A stretch of 64,000 nucleotides of DNA from VXPQ01 sp965117025 (GTDB lineage: Bacteria; Bacteroidota; Rhodothermia; Rhodothermales; VXPQ01). Below are positions 9,756-18,857 of the stretch, one piece after another (the stretch's first letter is position 1; every line of letters starts with the position of its first letter). The position numbers and the translations under genes were made by a program. The stretch is from the NCBI GenBank assembly GCA_965117025.1, contig OZ220746.1, positions 620,001 to 684,000 on the forward strand, read 5' to 3'. The notes beneath the pieces are model-generated. The model worked only from the letters and a program-made list of their open reading frames with translations, was not told the origin of the DNA and made no database searches.

Positions 9756-10307
9756 ATGGGTGGCCCCGAAGCACGTGTACAGTGGGCCGTACCGGCAATA
9801 CTTTTCTTCGTGCTGGCAATGACCGGGGTCGGGCCGGCGTATGCACAGCAGCCTCCGGGCAAAACCGGCGTCGGCGTACAGTTCGGGAAACCCGGTGGCG
9901 TTTCCGTGAAACTGTATCGAAAGCCGGGGTTCGCATACGAGGGGCTGGCTGCATGGAATCTCAGCGATTTCTTCTTTCTCAGCGGGCACGCGCTGCACGA
10001 ACGCACCATTCCTGATTCCCCCCTCGGGTATTATCTTGGACCGGGCGCAGTAGCAGGGATCCAAAAAAAAGATTCGCAAAGCGATCTCGTCGTTGGTGTC
10101 AGTGGAACCTTCGGAGTCCATTTTTTTGCGGAGCGCTATGAAGTGTTTTTACAGGTCAACCCTCGACTCGACCTGCTCCCCGGTACAACAGGCCATATCG
10201 GAGGCGGGATCGGAGTGCGTTACTATTTCAGAAAATCACCGCTGCTATCCGGCTATCGCGTTCCCCGGATGAACGGAAATCCCTTCAGAAATTTAAGGAT
10301 ATTCTGA
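9756..10307 (+). CDS. Small outer-membrane beta-barrel-like protein
   Basis: 183 residues from the ATG at 9756; the longer frame begins with a TTG at 9711. A signal peptide ends near PAYAQQ. Alternating strands follow (GVGVQFGKPGGVSVKLYR, DLVVGVSGTFGVHFFAER, GGGIGVRYYF), typical of small 8-stranded barrels. The barrel seems to end at YYF, and about 25 extra residues follow. The last three residues and the TGA stop (10305-10307) lie inside the left terminal repeat of a mobile element (10297-10550), so the present C-terminus was probably altered by its insertion. Function unknown. Confidence 0.7.
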   Translation: MGGPEARVQWAVPAILFFVLAMTGVGPAYAQQPPGKTGVGVQFGKPGGVSVKLYRKPGFAYEGLAAWNLSDFFFLSGHALHERTIPDSPLGYYLGPGAVAGIQKKDSQSDLVVGVSGTFGVHFFAERYEVFLQVNPRLDLLPGTTGHIGGGIGVRYYFRKSPLLSGYRVPRMNGNPFRNLRIF

Positions 10308-10550
10308 TCAACACCACTTCGCTCAGCACTTCACGGTCAAAAGTACAGAACGTCATGATTACATCATTGAAAGCAGCGAGAAACACTCTGGATTGGGGGC
10401 ATCGCGAGCGGGAAGTGCCCTTCGGGAGACCGAGAGGGACACGCTGGCCGTGTCATTCCTCATTATGTGGGGCCTGCCACACTGCTTCGTCATTCCTTGC
10501 CAGCGCACCCCTCTCAGCCTCTGAGCTTTGAGAACTTAATCAGAGTATCC
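10297..10550 (+). mobile_element. Family A MITE-like element, full-length copy 1
   Basis: 254 bp with terminal inverted repeats: left GGATATTCTGATCAAC, right TTAATCAGAGTATCC, whose complement is GGATACTCTGATTAA. It is flanked by TTAA on both sides (10293-10296 and 10551-10554), a probable 4-bp target duplication. It matches the element at 55065-55320 in inverted orientation over its whole length, most strongly over about 70 bp around 10440-10506. An internal hairpin (arms about 10425-10438 and 10507-10520) encloses that conserved core. It has no coding capacity for a transposase. It carries the stop codon of the upstream gene and ends 3 nt before the ATG of the downstream gene. Confidence 0.85.
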
Positions 10551-10553
10551 TTA

Positions 10554-11465
10554 ATGTTGTACGAGCGCGTACTCGTAACGGGAGCGAACGGTCTGCTTGG
10601 CAGAGAACTGGTTGGCCTGCTCAGCCGGTTCTCCGAATATGACGTACTGGCTACGGGGCGTAGCGCAACGACGCGGTCCGAGGGCTCGTACGGATACATG
10701 CCCCTGGACATTACGGTACGGCGCGACGCACAGCGCGCCTTCCGGGATTTCGAGCCCACCGTAGTGATAAACTGTGCGGCAATGACCAATGTCGATCGTT
10801 GTGAAACAGAGCGGGAGGCATGCTGGAAAGTGAATGTGGAAGCGGTGGAAACGCTGGCGCAGCAGTGCAACGATACCGGCGCTCGACTCATCCAGCTTTC
10901 TACGGATTTCGTTTTCAATGGACTGGATGGACCGTATGAGGAAAGCGCTCGTCCGGACCCTGTGAATTTCTACGGGAAATCCAAACAGGCCGCCGAAAAT
11001 GCGGCGCGGAGAGCAGGCTTTGACAAGTGGACCATCGTCCGAACGGTGCTGGTCTATGGTACAGGAGCGCATACGGACCGGTCTGATTTCGTACTTTGGT
11101 TGCTGAACCGGCTGTCTTCGGGACAATCCGTGCAGATCGTTACGGACCAGTGGCGAACCCCTACTTGCGTGGCCGACCTTGCCTGGGGCATTGAGCGTAT
11201 CGTGCGGCGGGGGCGTGGAGGAATTTTCCATCTCTCGGGGATGGAATGGATGTCCGTCTATGATTTTGCTCAGACGATTGCCGACGTTCTCGACCTGAAC
11301 AGCGCCCTGATACAACCGGTCGACGCTTCGACATTCCGCCAAACCGCCGCTCGACCGGCAAAAACAGGGTTTATCATTCTGAAAGCACAAACGGAACTTG
11401 ATTACCGCCCCAGACCTGTCCGGGAGGCTCTTCGCAGAATCGGCGTTCGCCTTGGCCTTGCGTAG
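10554..11465 (+). CDS. RmlD-like SDR sugar-nucleotide reductase
   Basis: 303 residues from the ATG at 10554. The NAD(P)-binding motif GANGLLG is at residues 10-16. The INCAAMTNVDRCE block and the catalytic Tyr-x3-Lys (NFYGKSK) identify the RmlD branch of extended short-chain dehydrogenases, whose best-known member reduces dTDP-4-keto-L-rhamnose. No rhamnose genes (rmlA, rmlB, rmlC) are nearby, so the substrate is open. No Shine-Dalgarno sequence is visible because a family A element ends 3 nt before the start codon; transcription must come from the element or read through it. The upstream longer frame is coding only by chance. Confidence 0.85.
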   Translation: MLYERVLVTGANGLLGRELVGLLSRFSEYDVLATGRSATTRSEGSYGYMPLDITVRRDAQRAFRDFEPTVVINCAAMTNVDRCETEREACWKVNVEAVETLAQQCNDTGARLIQLSTDFVFNGLDGPYEESARPDPVNFYGKSKQAAENAARRAGFDKWTIVRTVLVYGTGAHTDRSDFVLWLLNRLSSGQSVQIVTDQWRTPTCVADLAWGIERIVRRGRGGIFHLSGMEWMSVYDFAQTIADVLDLNSALIQPVDASTFRQTAARPAKTGFIILKAQTELDYRPRPVREALRRIGVRLGLA

Positions 11466-11514
11466 CATGGCTCTCGGAAAATTTTTCTAACTGCACAACC
11501 GCCTCGTCCGCTAC

Positions 11515-12795
11515 GTGATAAACATTCAGGTACTTCGCGAAAACCCCGAACGTATACGACAAGCGATCCGGGACAAGGGAATCGGGGATCCGGAACTGGT
11601 CGCGCAACTCACAGAACTGGATCGCAGGCGCCGGGATCATCTGGCGGCTCTCCAGAAGGCCCAGGCGCGCTCCAACGCCGTCTCGAAAGACATTGGCATA
11701 TACATGCAAGGCGGGCGGGCGGATGAAGCCAAAGCGCTCATCAAGGAATCGAGCCAACTGAAAACATCCATCCGGGAACGCCAGGAGGCGGCTGCGAAAG
11801 CGAACGAAGACCTTGAACGGGGCCTCCTCGAAATTCCCAATATCCCCCACCCCGATGTCCCCCTCGGACACACGCCGGAGAACAACAAGATCATCGCCCG
11901 GCACGGTGAGCAACGCACGTTCGATTTCGATCCGCTTCCCCACTGGGAACTGACCGAGCGGCATGGCCTGATCGACTTTGAACGCGGCGCCAACGTCTCA
12001 GGAGCCGGATTTCCGTTTTATACAGGTAAGGGAGCGCGCCTGCAACGGGCACTGATCAATTACTTCCTTGACCTCGCCGTAGACGAAGGGGGCTACGAAG
12101 AGATGCAGACGCCCCTGCTGGTCAATGCGGACAGTGCGCGCGGCACCGGGCAACTGCCCGATAAGGAGGACCTTATGTACGAAGTGTCCCGGGACGAACT
12201 GTATCTTATCCCCACCGCCGAGGTACCGGTTACAAACGTACACCGCGCAGAGATTCTTGACGAAAATCGCTTGCCGGTCAAATACGCGGCCTGGACCCCT
12301 TGCTTCCGACGAGAAGCCGGCTCGTACGGCAAGGATGTGCGCGGCCTGAACCGCCTGCACCAGTTCGACAAGGTGGAATTGGTCTGGTTTACCCATCCGG
12401 CGCAAAGTTACGAGGCGCTGGAAATCCTGCGCAGCGATGCGGAGCGCCCGCTGAAAGCGCTGGGGCTGTCCTATCGCGTACTGCTGATGTGCACCGGAGA
12501 CATGGGGTTTGCACAAGCAAAAAAGTACGACCTGGAAGTGTGGAGCCCGGGCCAAAGCCGGTGGCTCGAGGTGTCTTCGATATCGAACTTTGAGGATTTT
12601 CAGGCCCGGCGGATGCAGATTCGATGCCGCCTTGAAAACCGCAAAAAACCGGTGCTCGTGCACACGCTGAACGGATCGGGACTGGCATTGCCCCGTATAG
12701 TAGCGGCGCTCCTCGAACACTATCAGCAGGGCGACGGGACCATCGCCATCCCTGATGCCCTGCAACCCTATACCGGCTTCGATCGCATCGGATAA
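11515..12795 (+). CDS. serS: Seryl-tRNA synthetase
   Basis: 426 residues. The N-terminal antiparallel coiled-coil arm covers about residues 27-105. The class II catalytic core includes motif 2 (PCFRREAGSYGKDVRGLNRLH) and motif 3 (LNGSGLALPRIVAALLE). The enzyme charges tRNA-Ser, and also the selenocysteine tRNA where present, in the cytosol. The start is GTG at 11515, giving MINIQVLRENPERIR, the standard N-terminus. The family length and all core blocks are intact. It lies 49 nt after the RmlD-like gene and overlaps no real neighbour; pyrF starts 4 nt after its stop. Confidence 0.98.
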   Translation: MINIQVLRENPERIRQAIRDKGIGDPELVAQLTELDRRRRDHLAALQKAQARSNAVSKDIGIYMQGGRADEAKALIKESSQLKTSIRERQEAAAKANEDLERGLLEIPNIPHPDVPLGHTPENNKIIARHGEQRTFDFDPLPHWELTERHGLIDFERGANVSGAGFPFYTGKGARLQRALINYFLDLAVDEGGYEEMQTPLLVNADSARGTGQLPDKEDLMYEVSRDELYLIPTAEVPVTNVHRAEILDENRLPVKYAAWTPCFRREAGSYGKDVRGLNRLHQFDKVELVWFTHPAQSYEALEILRSDAERPLKALGLSYRVLLMCTGDMGFAQAKKYDLEVWSPGQSRWLEVSSISNFEDFQARRMQIRCRLENRKKPVLVHTLNGSGLALPRIVAALLEHYQQGDGTIAIPDALQPYTGFDRIG

Positions 12796-12799
12796 CCGC

Positions 12800-13642
12800 A
12801 TGACTGCCCGTTCGTTCGCAGAGCGCCTTTCGACCCGCCAGGCAGAAACAGCCTCGCTCGTTTGCATTGGCCTCGACCCCGATCTCCAGCGCCTCCCCCC
12901 CCATCTCACCCGCGAGAAGAACCCCGCGCAAGCAATCATCGCATTCAACCGGTCCATCATCGAAGCCACGGCAGATACAACTGCGGCCTATAAACTGAAC
13001 CTTGCTTTCTTCGAGGCCCTGGGAGCGGAAAGCTGGAATGTTCTTGAGGCCACCCTGGACGCCATCCCGAAGGCCGTACCGGTCATTGCCGACGGAAAAC
13101 GGAGCGATATCGGCAATTCGGCGCGCTTTTACGCACACACGTGCTTCGACCTGCTGGGCTTCGATGCGTGTACCGTATCGGGATACATGGGCAAAGACAG
13201 TGTAGCGCCGTTTCTCGATCATCCGGGCCGAGGCGTCTTTCTCCTTGCTCGTACGTCCAATCCGGGGGGATCGGATTTCCAGGAAATCGAATATCAGGGC
13301 AGGCCTCTTTACGAACACGTCGTACGTACGGCGCTGGCATGGGAGGAGCCTGGAAACAATCGTGCGAAAGGCTCCCTTGGCTTCGTGGCCGGCGCTTCGG
13401 ATATCAAGGCGTTACGCCGTATTCGCGCCCTTGCCCCTGATTCCCCACTGCTCATTCCGGGTGTGGGCGCACAGGGAGGCCATAGCGGCGACGTGCTGAA
13501 AGCCGTACGCGAGGGGTCCGGACCGGTCCTTGTCAACAGCAGCCGGGCTATCCTGTACGCCTCTGCCGACCGCGACTTTGACCGGGCGGCGCGGCAAGCG
13601 GCTGAAACCTTGCGGGCGTCCCTGGCGCCCGCCCTGCCTTAA
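12800..13642 (+). CDS. pyrF: Orotidine 5'-phosphate decarboxylase (long type)
   Basis: 280 residues from the ATG at 12800, 4 nt after the serS stop. The longer frame overlaps serS. The catalytic Lys/Asp network is visible as AAYKLNLAF (Lys64) and ADGKRSDIGN (Asp98, Lys100, Asp103). LLIPGVGAQGG near the C-terminus binds phosphate. The length places it in the 270-280 residue subfamily common in Bacteroidota and Actinobacteria rather than the 230-residue E. coli type. It converts OMP to UMP in pyrimidine synthesis. It is likely co-transcribed with serS. Confidence 0.96.
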   Translation: MTARSFAERLSTRQAETASLVCIGLDPDLQRLPPHLTREKNPAQAIIAFNRSIIEATADTTAAYKLNLAFFEALGAESWNVLEATLDAIPKAVPVIADGKRSDIGNSARFYAHTCFDLLGFDACTVSGYMGKDSVAPFLDHPGRGVFLLARTSNPGGSDFQEIEYQGRPLYEHVVRTALAWEEPGNNRAKGSLGFVAGASDIKALRRIRALAPDSPLLIPGVGAQGGHSGDVLKAVREGSGPVLVNSSRAILYASADRDFDRAARQAAETLRASLAPALP

Positions 13643-13657
13643 GTAGACTCTGCACTA

Positions 13658-13676
13658 CCCGGCTGCTCTGTCCGGG
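13658..13676. terminator. Weak hairpin between convergent pyrF and glgC
   Basis: CCCGG (13658-13662) pairs with CCGGG (13672-13676) over a 9-nt loop in the 49-nt gap between the convergent stops. There is no clear T-run, so it is only a possible bidirectional transcription end. Confidence 0.3.
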
Positions 13677-13691
13677 AAACAACAATCCGAC

Positions 13692-14957
13692 TCAGATCAC
13701 GGTATCGTCGGGAATATGTGCATTCTTGGGAATCACGATAATGCCGTCGCGTACAAAATAATTTCCCGCATCCACATGCCGGACCCCTTCCCGCCTTTTG
13801 ATAACACACCGCTTGCCTATCTGAACATTCCGGTCGACGATAGCGCCTTCGATATAACTCCCGTCGCCGATGCCCGGACTGGGCGGGCCCCCTACCGGGC
13901 TGCGCAATCGGGGATCATGCCATGCATAATAGTCGGCTCCCATAAAAACAGTGTTCTCGACCGTAGTGTCGGCGCCGATGTATGATCGGATGCCTATCAC
14001 AGAGTTCGATATCCTGCTGTTGTCAATGACGGCGGCTTCCCCGATCAGGGAATCTTCAACATACGAACTCAACACCTTGGCGGGCGCAAGCATCCGTGCA
14101 TTGGTGTACAGTGGCGCCATGGTGTTATAAATGTCGTATTTGGGATACTGCTTCGCCAGCATCAGATTCGCATGGAAGAAAGACTGAATGGTCCCTACAT
14201 CACTCCAATACCCCTCAAACGCATAGCTCGCTACCGGGTGCTTCCGGATAGCCTCCGGGATAATTTCCTGTCCGAAATCATTCGCATCCGGCAACCCGGC
14301 AAGCAATGTCCGCAAAACCTCTGCATCGAACAGGTAAATGCCCATGGAAGCAAGAAATGTACGTCCCTGGTTGCGCATCTCTTCGCTCACCGGACTTTCC
14401 TTGCCTGCAAGATGCTCCGGGGCGGGTTTTTCGTAAAACTCAGTGATTAACCCGTCCTCTGTCCTGACGATGCCAAACGAGGGAGCCTCCTCGGCATTTA
14501 CCGGAATGGTGGCCAACGTAACGCCCGCACCACTATCGAGGTGATGCTTCATCAATTTCCGGTAGTCCATGGTGTAGAGTTGATCACCCGACAAAATGAG
14601 CACGTGGGAATGCCGGTGCGATCTCAGATTGGACAGGGATTGACGTACAGCGTCTGCGGTTCCCTGAAACCATGTCTCGGATTCCGGGGTCTGCTCGGCG
14701 GCCAACACGGTGACAAACCCTTCACGGAACCGGTCAAACTGGTATGTGCGGGCTATGTGGCGATTCAAACTCGCGGAATTGTACTGCGTAAGGACAAATA
14801 TCCGGTGGATATCCGAATTAATGCAGTTCGACACCGGAATATCGATGAGGCGATATTTTCCCCCAAGGGGAACCGCCGGCTTGGAGCGACGCATCGTGAG
14901 GGGAAAGAGTCGTTTTCCGGCGCCTCCTCCAAGAATAACGGCAAGTAATTCGTCCAT
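13692..14957 (-). CDS. glgC: Glucose-1-phosphate adenylyltransferase
   Basis: 421 residues from the ATG at 14957, where the family N-terminus MDELLAVILGGGAGKRLFPLT begins. The glycine loop is residues 10-12. The SKPAVPLGGKYRLIDIPVSNCINS block and an internal DQLYTMDYRKL complete the nucleotidyltransferase domain. The last 120 residues form the left-handed beta-helix (SRISNSVIGIRSYIG and similar repeats). It makes ADP-glucose for glycogen synthesis. The only other glycogen-related gene seen is the half-length GT5 at 18858; a full glgA, glgB and glgP are not in the window. Confidence 0.96.
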   Translation of the reverse strand: MDELLAVILGGGAGKRLFPLTMRRSKPAVPLGGKYRLIDIPVSNCINSDIHRIFVLTQYNSASLNRHIARTYQFDRFREGFVTVLAAEQTPESETWFQGTADAVRQSLSNLRSHRHSHVLILSGDQLYTMDYRKLMKHHLDSGAGVTLATIPVNAEEAPSFGIVRTEDGLITEFYEKPAPEHLAGKESPVSEEMRNQGRTFLASMGIYLFDAEVLRTLLAGLPDANDFGQEIIPEAIRKHPVASYAFEGYWSDVGTIQSFFHANLMLAKQYPKYDIYNTMAPLYTNARMLAPAKVLSSYVEDSLIGEAAVIDNSRISNSVIGIRSYIGADTTVENTVFMGADYYAWHDPRLRSPVGGPPSPGIGDGSYIEGAIVDRNVQIGKRCVIKRREGVRHVDAGNYFVRDGIIVIPKNAHIPDDTVI

Positions 14958-15033
14958 AAGTTTAAAACCACCCTGAGTCGTTGAGAAAATGGCAGCGTGA
15001 CTCCACCCGTAAAGGTACGAATACGCGGGTATT

Positions 15034-15161
15034 AGGGTCTGTTTTTCCGCCATGCCGCGTTGCCGCTCGTTTATGCGGCTGGGCCACACTGCGCTCGCGG
15101 CGCCTGGCCTGGCAGGAAAACAGACCCCGCAGAGCGCCGCTGCATAGTGTCAACAGACCCT
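15034..15161 (+). repeat. Family B inverted-repeat element (composite)
   Basis: The element sits in the 290-nt divergent gap between glgC and the DUF4175-like gene. GGGTCTGTTTTTCC (15035-15048) is the inverted copy of GGAAAACAGACCC (15115-15127), apart from one extra T. A second outward end, CTGCATAGTG...AACAGACCCT, occupies 15140-15161, so AGGGTCTGTT/AACAGACCCT also forms the outer terminal pair (15034-15043 and 15152-15161). The right end recurs at 30434-30455 and 44135-44156. There is no coding capacity. It is most simply a remnant of an insertion-sequence-derived miniature element. The rest of the gap has no other feature I can support. Confidence 0.6.
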
Positions 15162-15247
15162 GATTCCGGACAGCCGGGGCCGCTTCAGGAAACCCTCCAT
15201 GTGCCATGCGGTACACAAAAAACTCGGTCGTTGCGGTTCCTGGTGGC

Positions 15248-18200
15248 ATGCACGAAAAATCCTCTGAACTCCTGAAGCGCATTCGTGGGCGCCTGCACGC
15301 CACGGCCCGGCGCATGACGCTGGCTGATTTTCTTTTCGGGTGCGTCCTGACCGCTGGCGCCATCGTCGGATTGTGGCTCGTCGCTACGCTGATCGAAGCG
15401 GGGTGGCGGCTGGATGTCGGCCCTCGAACAGCGCTCTTCCGGATTGTCGGGCTGGCATCGCTCGGACTATTGGTCTGGTTCCTGATACGCCCTCTGTTGA
15501 AAATGCTGGGGCTTCTGCGTGACCGGGGCCCCGAAACGATTGCCCGCGAGATCGGTCGCCGGATGCCGCGCATCGGGGATCGCCTCGTGAATCTGCTGGA
15601 TCTTTCGGAAGGCCGGCACAGCGATACGCCGCAGCCCCTGCTTGACAAGGCTGTGCATATGCTGGGAACGGACATCGATTCGGTCCCTTTCGAAACCGTC
15701 GTGGATTTTTCCAGAGTGAAGCGAACCATACGGTTCGCCGCCATTCCCGTTTTTCTGCTATTGTGCCTTCTTGCAGCAGCACCCGGGGCCTTCATGGGCG
15801 CCTCTGCCCGTCTGCTTTCGCCGGGAATCCACTTTGATCGGCCGGCGCCATTCCAACTCTACGTAACACCGGGTTCCGTCGAAATGGCGCGGGGTTCCAC
15901 GTTGGCTATCGAGATCCGTACCGAAGGGGAAGAACGACCTGCCGCCCTCGAAATATCCATCAACCGTGAAAACGAAGACCACATCGAGCGTATACGCCTG
16001 AGCGAGGATTCGAGCGGCGTCTTCCGACATGAACTCGCGAACATCCGGCGGTCCCTTCGCTATCGTGTCGCGGCGCCGCCCGTCACAAGCGCCTGGTACA
16101 GGGTATCCGTCACCGATTATCCGCTGGTCCGCAGTCTCCAGGTCACATTACACCCCCCGGCCTATTCCGGCCTCCCCGTACGGCGACTCGACCCTAATGT
16201 GGGCGATGTAACGGGTTTGCCCGGCACACTGGTGGAACTCGATCTTATCCTCGGCGGCTCCGGGATCACCGACGCCGCCATGGCCTTCGACGACGGTACA
16301 TACATCCCGCTTGAGACAAACGGACAACGCGCGGTGGGGAAATTCACGGTATCCCGGAAGGGCTCTTACCGGATTATGCTTGAAAATGCCCGTGGCGCCC
16401 GCAACAGAGCCCCCATCGAGTACGCCATTGATGCAGGGGAAGATACAGCGCCGTCTATCCTGCTCGTGCGCCCGGAGCCGGATGCCCTGCTTGACGAAAC
16501 GCTCCAGCGTACGCTCGAAGGTAGTATCAGCGACGACTTCGGATTCCATGACATGACGCTCTTCTACCGCCTTGCGGAAAGTCGTTTCGACGAGCCGTCC
16601 GATACATTCGAACAAATACCCTTGCCCGTCCCCGATCCGCGATTGCCGGATCAGCAAGTGGTGTACGACTGGCATATCGGCGCAACGACATCCCTCGACC
16701 CCGTGCCGGGGGATGTCATCGAATACTTTGTGCGCGTGCGGGACAACGATGCCTGGGCGGGATACAAGGCCGCCCAAACACCCGCACGCCTGCTCCGGAT
16801 GCCCTCGCTCGCCGAACGGTACGAATCCTTGCGCCAGGATCAGGAAGACGTTGAATCCCGACTTCGGGACATACTGGATCAGGCAACACAATTGGACGAA
16901 CGGTTTGACGAGTTGCGTGACGAAGTGCGTCGTAAGCAAAATGCAGATTGGGAAGATCAGCGTCAGATTGAACAGATTGAGCAACAGCAGCAGCGCATGG
17001 AAGAACAGGTAAACGACCTCGCTGAACAGGTCGAATCCATGAATCGCAGCGCCGAGCAAAACAATCTGCTAAGCGAAGAAACGCTCTCGCTGTATCGGGA
17101 AATGCAGCAGGTAATTGAAGAGATCGATTCGCCTGAACTCCGGCAAGCGCTGCAGCAACTTCAGGAATCCATCGCCAACATGGATATCGCACAGGTGCAG
17201 GAGGCGATCGAGCGCTTTGAATTCAGCGAAACACAGTATCGACAGCGTCTCGAGCGAACACTGGAATTATTCAAGAATCTGCGTGCCCAGCAAAGTTTGG
17301 AAGAGGCGGCGCGAAGAGCTGAAGAACTGGCTCGCCAGCAGGCGCACATGGAGGAAGAGACAACCGAATTGCTGCAACAGCAAGAAACGGAAAACCCTTC
17401 TGAAAATCCGAACAGACGCTCTGATACCCCCCCTCAAACTCCTGGTGAACCTTCTGAAGACGGCCAGGCCCCGAAAGAGATTTCCGATCAGGAACGACTC
17501 GCGCAACGTCAGGAAAGCTCCCGGGAAGAAATGGAACAGCTTGAGGAACTGATGGAAGAAGCGCAGGAGCGGATTAAAGAGATGCAACGAGGGCCGGTCC
17601 GTGACATGCAACAGTTGAACCGGTCGATGAGGGAACAGGATATGCAACGGCAATTGATGGAGAATGCCGATCAACTACGTTCCGGACAATTGAACGAGGC
17701 GCAATCCGGTCAGCAACGCATGCAACAATGGTTCCGGCAACTCCGGAACGATCTTGCCGGAATGCAACAAAGCATGCAGGGTGTGCAGCGGCAAATAAAC
17801 ACAACCGGGCTGCGCCGGGCGCTCGGAGATGTTCTCACGCTCTCGCAGGAACAGGAATCACTCCGGAAAAATCTGCTTGAGCGTGCCTCGGATCAGTCGT
17901 CCCTCCGTGAGGATGCCCGCCTCCAGGATGCTCTATCGACAGGACTTGCAACCGTGATTGATTCCCTGCGCAGCCTTGAAAAAAATATTCCCCAACTCAG
18001 CCGGGAAGTACAACGGCTTTCCGGGCAGGCGCTCCTCGAAATGGAACGAGCCACGAGCGCTATGACAGAGCGGGCTGGCAGAGAAGCCGGCAGCTACCAG
18101 ACTGCCTCCATGATGCAACTGAATGAACTGGCCTTGCTACTCGCCGGTGTCCTCGACCAGCTCATGAACCAGCAGGGATCCGGTGGGGGCAGCAGCATGC

Positions 18201-18748
18201 AGCAGGTAATCCGGCAGATGCAGCAAATGGCGCAGCAGCAGCAACAACTGAACCAGCAGATCCAGCAATTTCTGAACGATCTGCAGGGAAATCGCCTCGG
18301 AGCCAACATGGAGCAGCGGCTGCAGCAAATGCGTGCGCAGCAGCAAGCCATAAGGGATCAACTCAGCCAGGTGCGCCGCAATCCGGAAGCCCGCGGCAAG
18401 TTACTGGGAGATCTGGACAAAATTGCCGAGGATATGGAAGAAACGCTTCGGGAATTGCAGACGCGACAGGTAGACCCGCAAATGATTGAGCGGCAACAAC
18501 GAATTCTGCAACGCCTGCTCGATGCCCAGCGCTCCATGCAGGAACGCGGCCGCGAACGACGGCGTGAATCGCGGGAGGGAAGAAACATCCTGCGCGAGGG
18601 GCCGCCCGACACACCCCGCGAAGAAACCGTGGAAAAACTCCATCGCGATCTCATCCGCGCGCTCGAAAGCGGCTACGCACCCGACTTCGAGGAACGGATT
18701 AGACGTTACTTCGAAATCCTCCAGCGCCAACAACAAGAACAGGAATAA
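15248..18748 (+). CDS. DUF4175-like membrane-anchored giant coiled-coil protein
   Basis: 1166 residues from the ATG at 15248; an in-frame ATG at 15206 is also possible. Two transmembrane helices lie at about 30-52 and 64-83 and a third near 150-172. A beta-rich region follows to about 510, with repeated immunoglobulin-like stretches such as FQLYVTPGSVEMARGSTLAIEIR. From about 530 to the end it is almost all charged and glutamine-rich coiled coil (for example RQMQQMAQQQQQLNQQIQQF). The layout matches DUF4175-type proteins of Bacteroidota. Function unknown; a periplasmic or cytoplasmic rod tethered to the inner membrane is plausible. It is preceded by a repeat-filled gap and has no obvious operon partner. 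Confidence 0.75.
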   Translation: MHEKSSELLKRIRGRLHATARRMTLADFLFGCVLTAGAIVGLWLVATLIEAGWRLDVGPRTALFRIVGLASLGLLVWFLIRPLLKMLGLLRDRGPETIAREIGRRMPRIGDRLVNLLDLSEGRHSDTPQPLLDKAVHMLGTDIDSVPFETVVDFSRVKRTIRFAAIPVFLLLCLLAAAPGAFMGASARLLSPGIHFDRPAPFQLYVTPGSVEMARGSTLAIEIRTEGEERPAALEISINRENEDHIERIRLSEDSSGVFRHELANIRRSLRYRVAAPPVTSAWYRVSVTDYPLVRSLQVTLHPPAYSGLPVRRLDPNVGDVTGLPGTLVELDLILGGSGITDAAMAFDDGTYIPLETNGQRAVGKFTVSRKGSYRIMLENARGARNRAPIEYAIDAGEDTAPSILLVRPEPDALLDETLQRTLEGSISDDFGFHDMTLFYRLAESRFDEPSDTFEQIPLPVPDPRLPDQQVVYDWHIGATTSLDPVPGDVIEYFVRVRDNDAWAGYKAAQTPARLLRMPSLAERYESLRQDQEDVESRLRDILDQATQLDERFDELRDEVRRKQNADWEDQRQIEQIEQQQQRMEEQVNDLAEQVESMNRSAEQNNLLSEETLSLYREMQQVIEEIDSPELRQALQQLQESIANMDIAQVQEAIERFEFSETQYRQRLERTLELFKNLRAQQSLEEAARRAEELARQQAHMEEETTELLQQQETENPSENPNRRSDTPPQTPGEPSEDGQAPKEISDQERLAQRQESSREEMEQLEELMEEAQERIKEMQRGPVRDMQQLNRSMREQDMQRQLMENADQLRSGQLNEAQSGQQRMQQWFRQLRNDLAGMQQSMQGVQRQINTTGLRRALGDVLTLSQEQESLRKNLLERASDQSSLREDARLQDALSTGLATVIDSLRSLEKNIPQLSREVQRLSGQALLEMERATSAMTERAGREAGSYQTASMMQLNELALLLAGVLDQLMNQQGSGGGSSMQQVIRQMQQMAQQQQQLNQQIQQFLNDLQGNRLGANMEQRLQQMRAQQQAIRDQLSQVRRNPEARGKLLGDLDKIAEDMEETLRELQTRQVDPQMIERQQRILQRLLDAQRSMQERGRERRRESREGRNILREGPPDTPREETVEKLHRDLIRALESGYAPDFEERIRRYFEILQRQQQEQE

Positions 18749-18857
18749 ACGGGGCACCGCTCGAAGAAACCGTCTGCCGCCTTACTTGGAGAATTCATTC
18801 GTTTTTAGTATCTTTATTGTTTACGTGTAACTTCATTTGATCGTTACAAATCCGGGC

